Shown: piece after piece, positions 63,968-64,000 of the stretch
Position numbering within the stretch: the stretch's first letter is position 1
Layout: the number at the start of each line of letters is the position of its first letter
Assembly: GCA_902801165.1 (NCBI GenBank)
Contig: CADCHI010000015.1
Span: 1 to 64,000 of the forward strand
Reading direction: 5' to 3'
Length of the DNA: 64,000 nucleotides
Source of the DNA: an uncultured Eubacteriales bacterium
Lineage (GTDB): Bacteria > Bacillota > Clostridia > Christensenellales > Aristaeellaceae
Program-made: the position numbers and the translations under genes
Notes under the pieces: model-generated
What the model was told of the DNA's origin: nothing
What the model saw: only the letters and a program-made list of their open reading frames with translations
Database searches by the model: none

Positions 63968-64000
63968 AATCCCCTGGATCAACCTTCTGACTGTTTGCCT

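Overview
The window is chromosomal DNA of a high-GC, anaerobic, probably spore-forming member of the Clostridia. Evidence: an alpha/beta small acid-soluble spore protein, a Firmicutes-type yloU-fakA-recG cluster, acetate formation by pta-ackA, an oxygen-sensitive class III ribonucleotide reductase (nrdD/nrdG), FeoAB ferrous iron uptake and ECF cobalt/nickel uptake. Most genes are GC-rich; a few islands are clearly richer in AT. Genus cannot be fixed from the sequence; Christensenellales or Oscillospirales would fit.

Layout. 1-7.5 kb (minus): spore protein, recG, a GNAT acetyltransferase, a secreted protein of unknown function, fakA and yloU, diverging from rpmB. 8-12 kb (plus): RluA-type pseudouridine synthase, a nuclease-like gene paired with a SNF2 helicase, and a membrane-anchored MerR regulator with a MerR-type operator. 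12.2-19.7 kb (minus): rpoC and rpoB. 20-24.3 kb (minus): cbiMQO and a CCA-adding-enzyme-like nucleotidyltransferase. 24.5-36.5 kb (mostly plus): CBS-domain transporter, xpt, HAD phosphatase, a stand-alone FakA-middle-domain protein, an esterase, an Eis-like acetyltransferase (minus), a beta-helix-like secreted protein, damaged pta, ackA, yceD-rpmF, a VOC protein and a DUF2461 protein. 36.5-41.5 kb (minus): SPOR-like protein, heterodimeric ABC exporter and an AT-rich PD-(D/E)XK-like gene. 41.6-46.1 kb: a DUF3810-like membrane protease (plus) and a marR-feoAB-feo(Cys-rich)-HMA iron cluster (minus). 46.2-51.1 kb: L,D-transpeptidase, SRP RNA, a Pr6Pr membrane protein and a second secreted protein homologous to the one at 3.5 kb. 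51.4-55.4 kb: metY behind a 22-codon leader ORF, a sugar-isomerase-like gene and trxB. 55.5-60.3 kb: a type III restriction-modification island with a DUF3892-like gene and a candidate orphan small RNA. 60.3-63.8 kb: nrdD with a fused thioredoxin-like domain, then nrdG.

Points that stand out: a methionine-ending leader peptide before metY; an orphan ~100-nt transcription unit at 60.16 kb; a pta gene broken by about 40 missing bases; a spore-protein gene apparently one base out of frame; arrays of 7-bp-period repeats in at least six intergenic spacers; an interspersed hairpin repeat whose copies show compensatory changes; a 166-bp MITE-like element; and well-formed operators for the MerR and MarR regulators. 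No CRISPR array, tRNA, rRNA or complete insertion sequence was seen.
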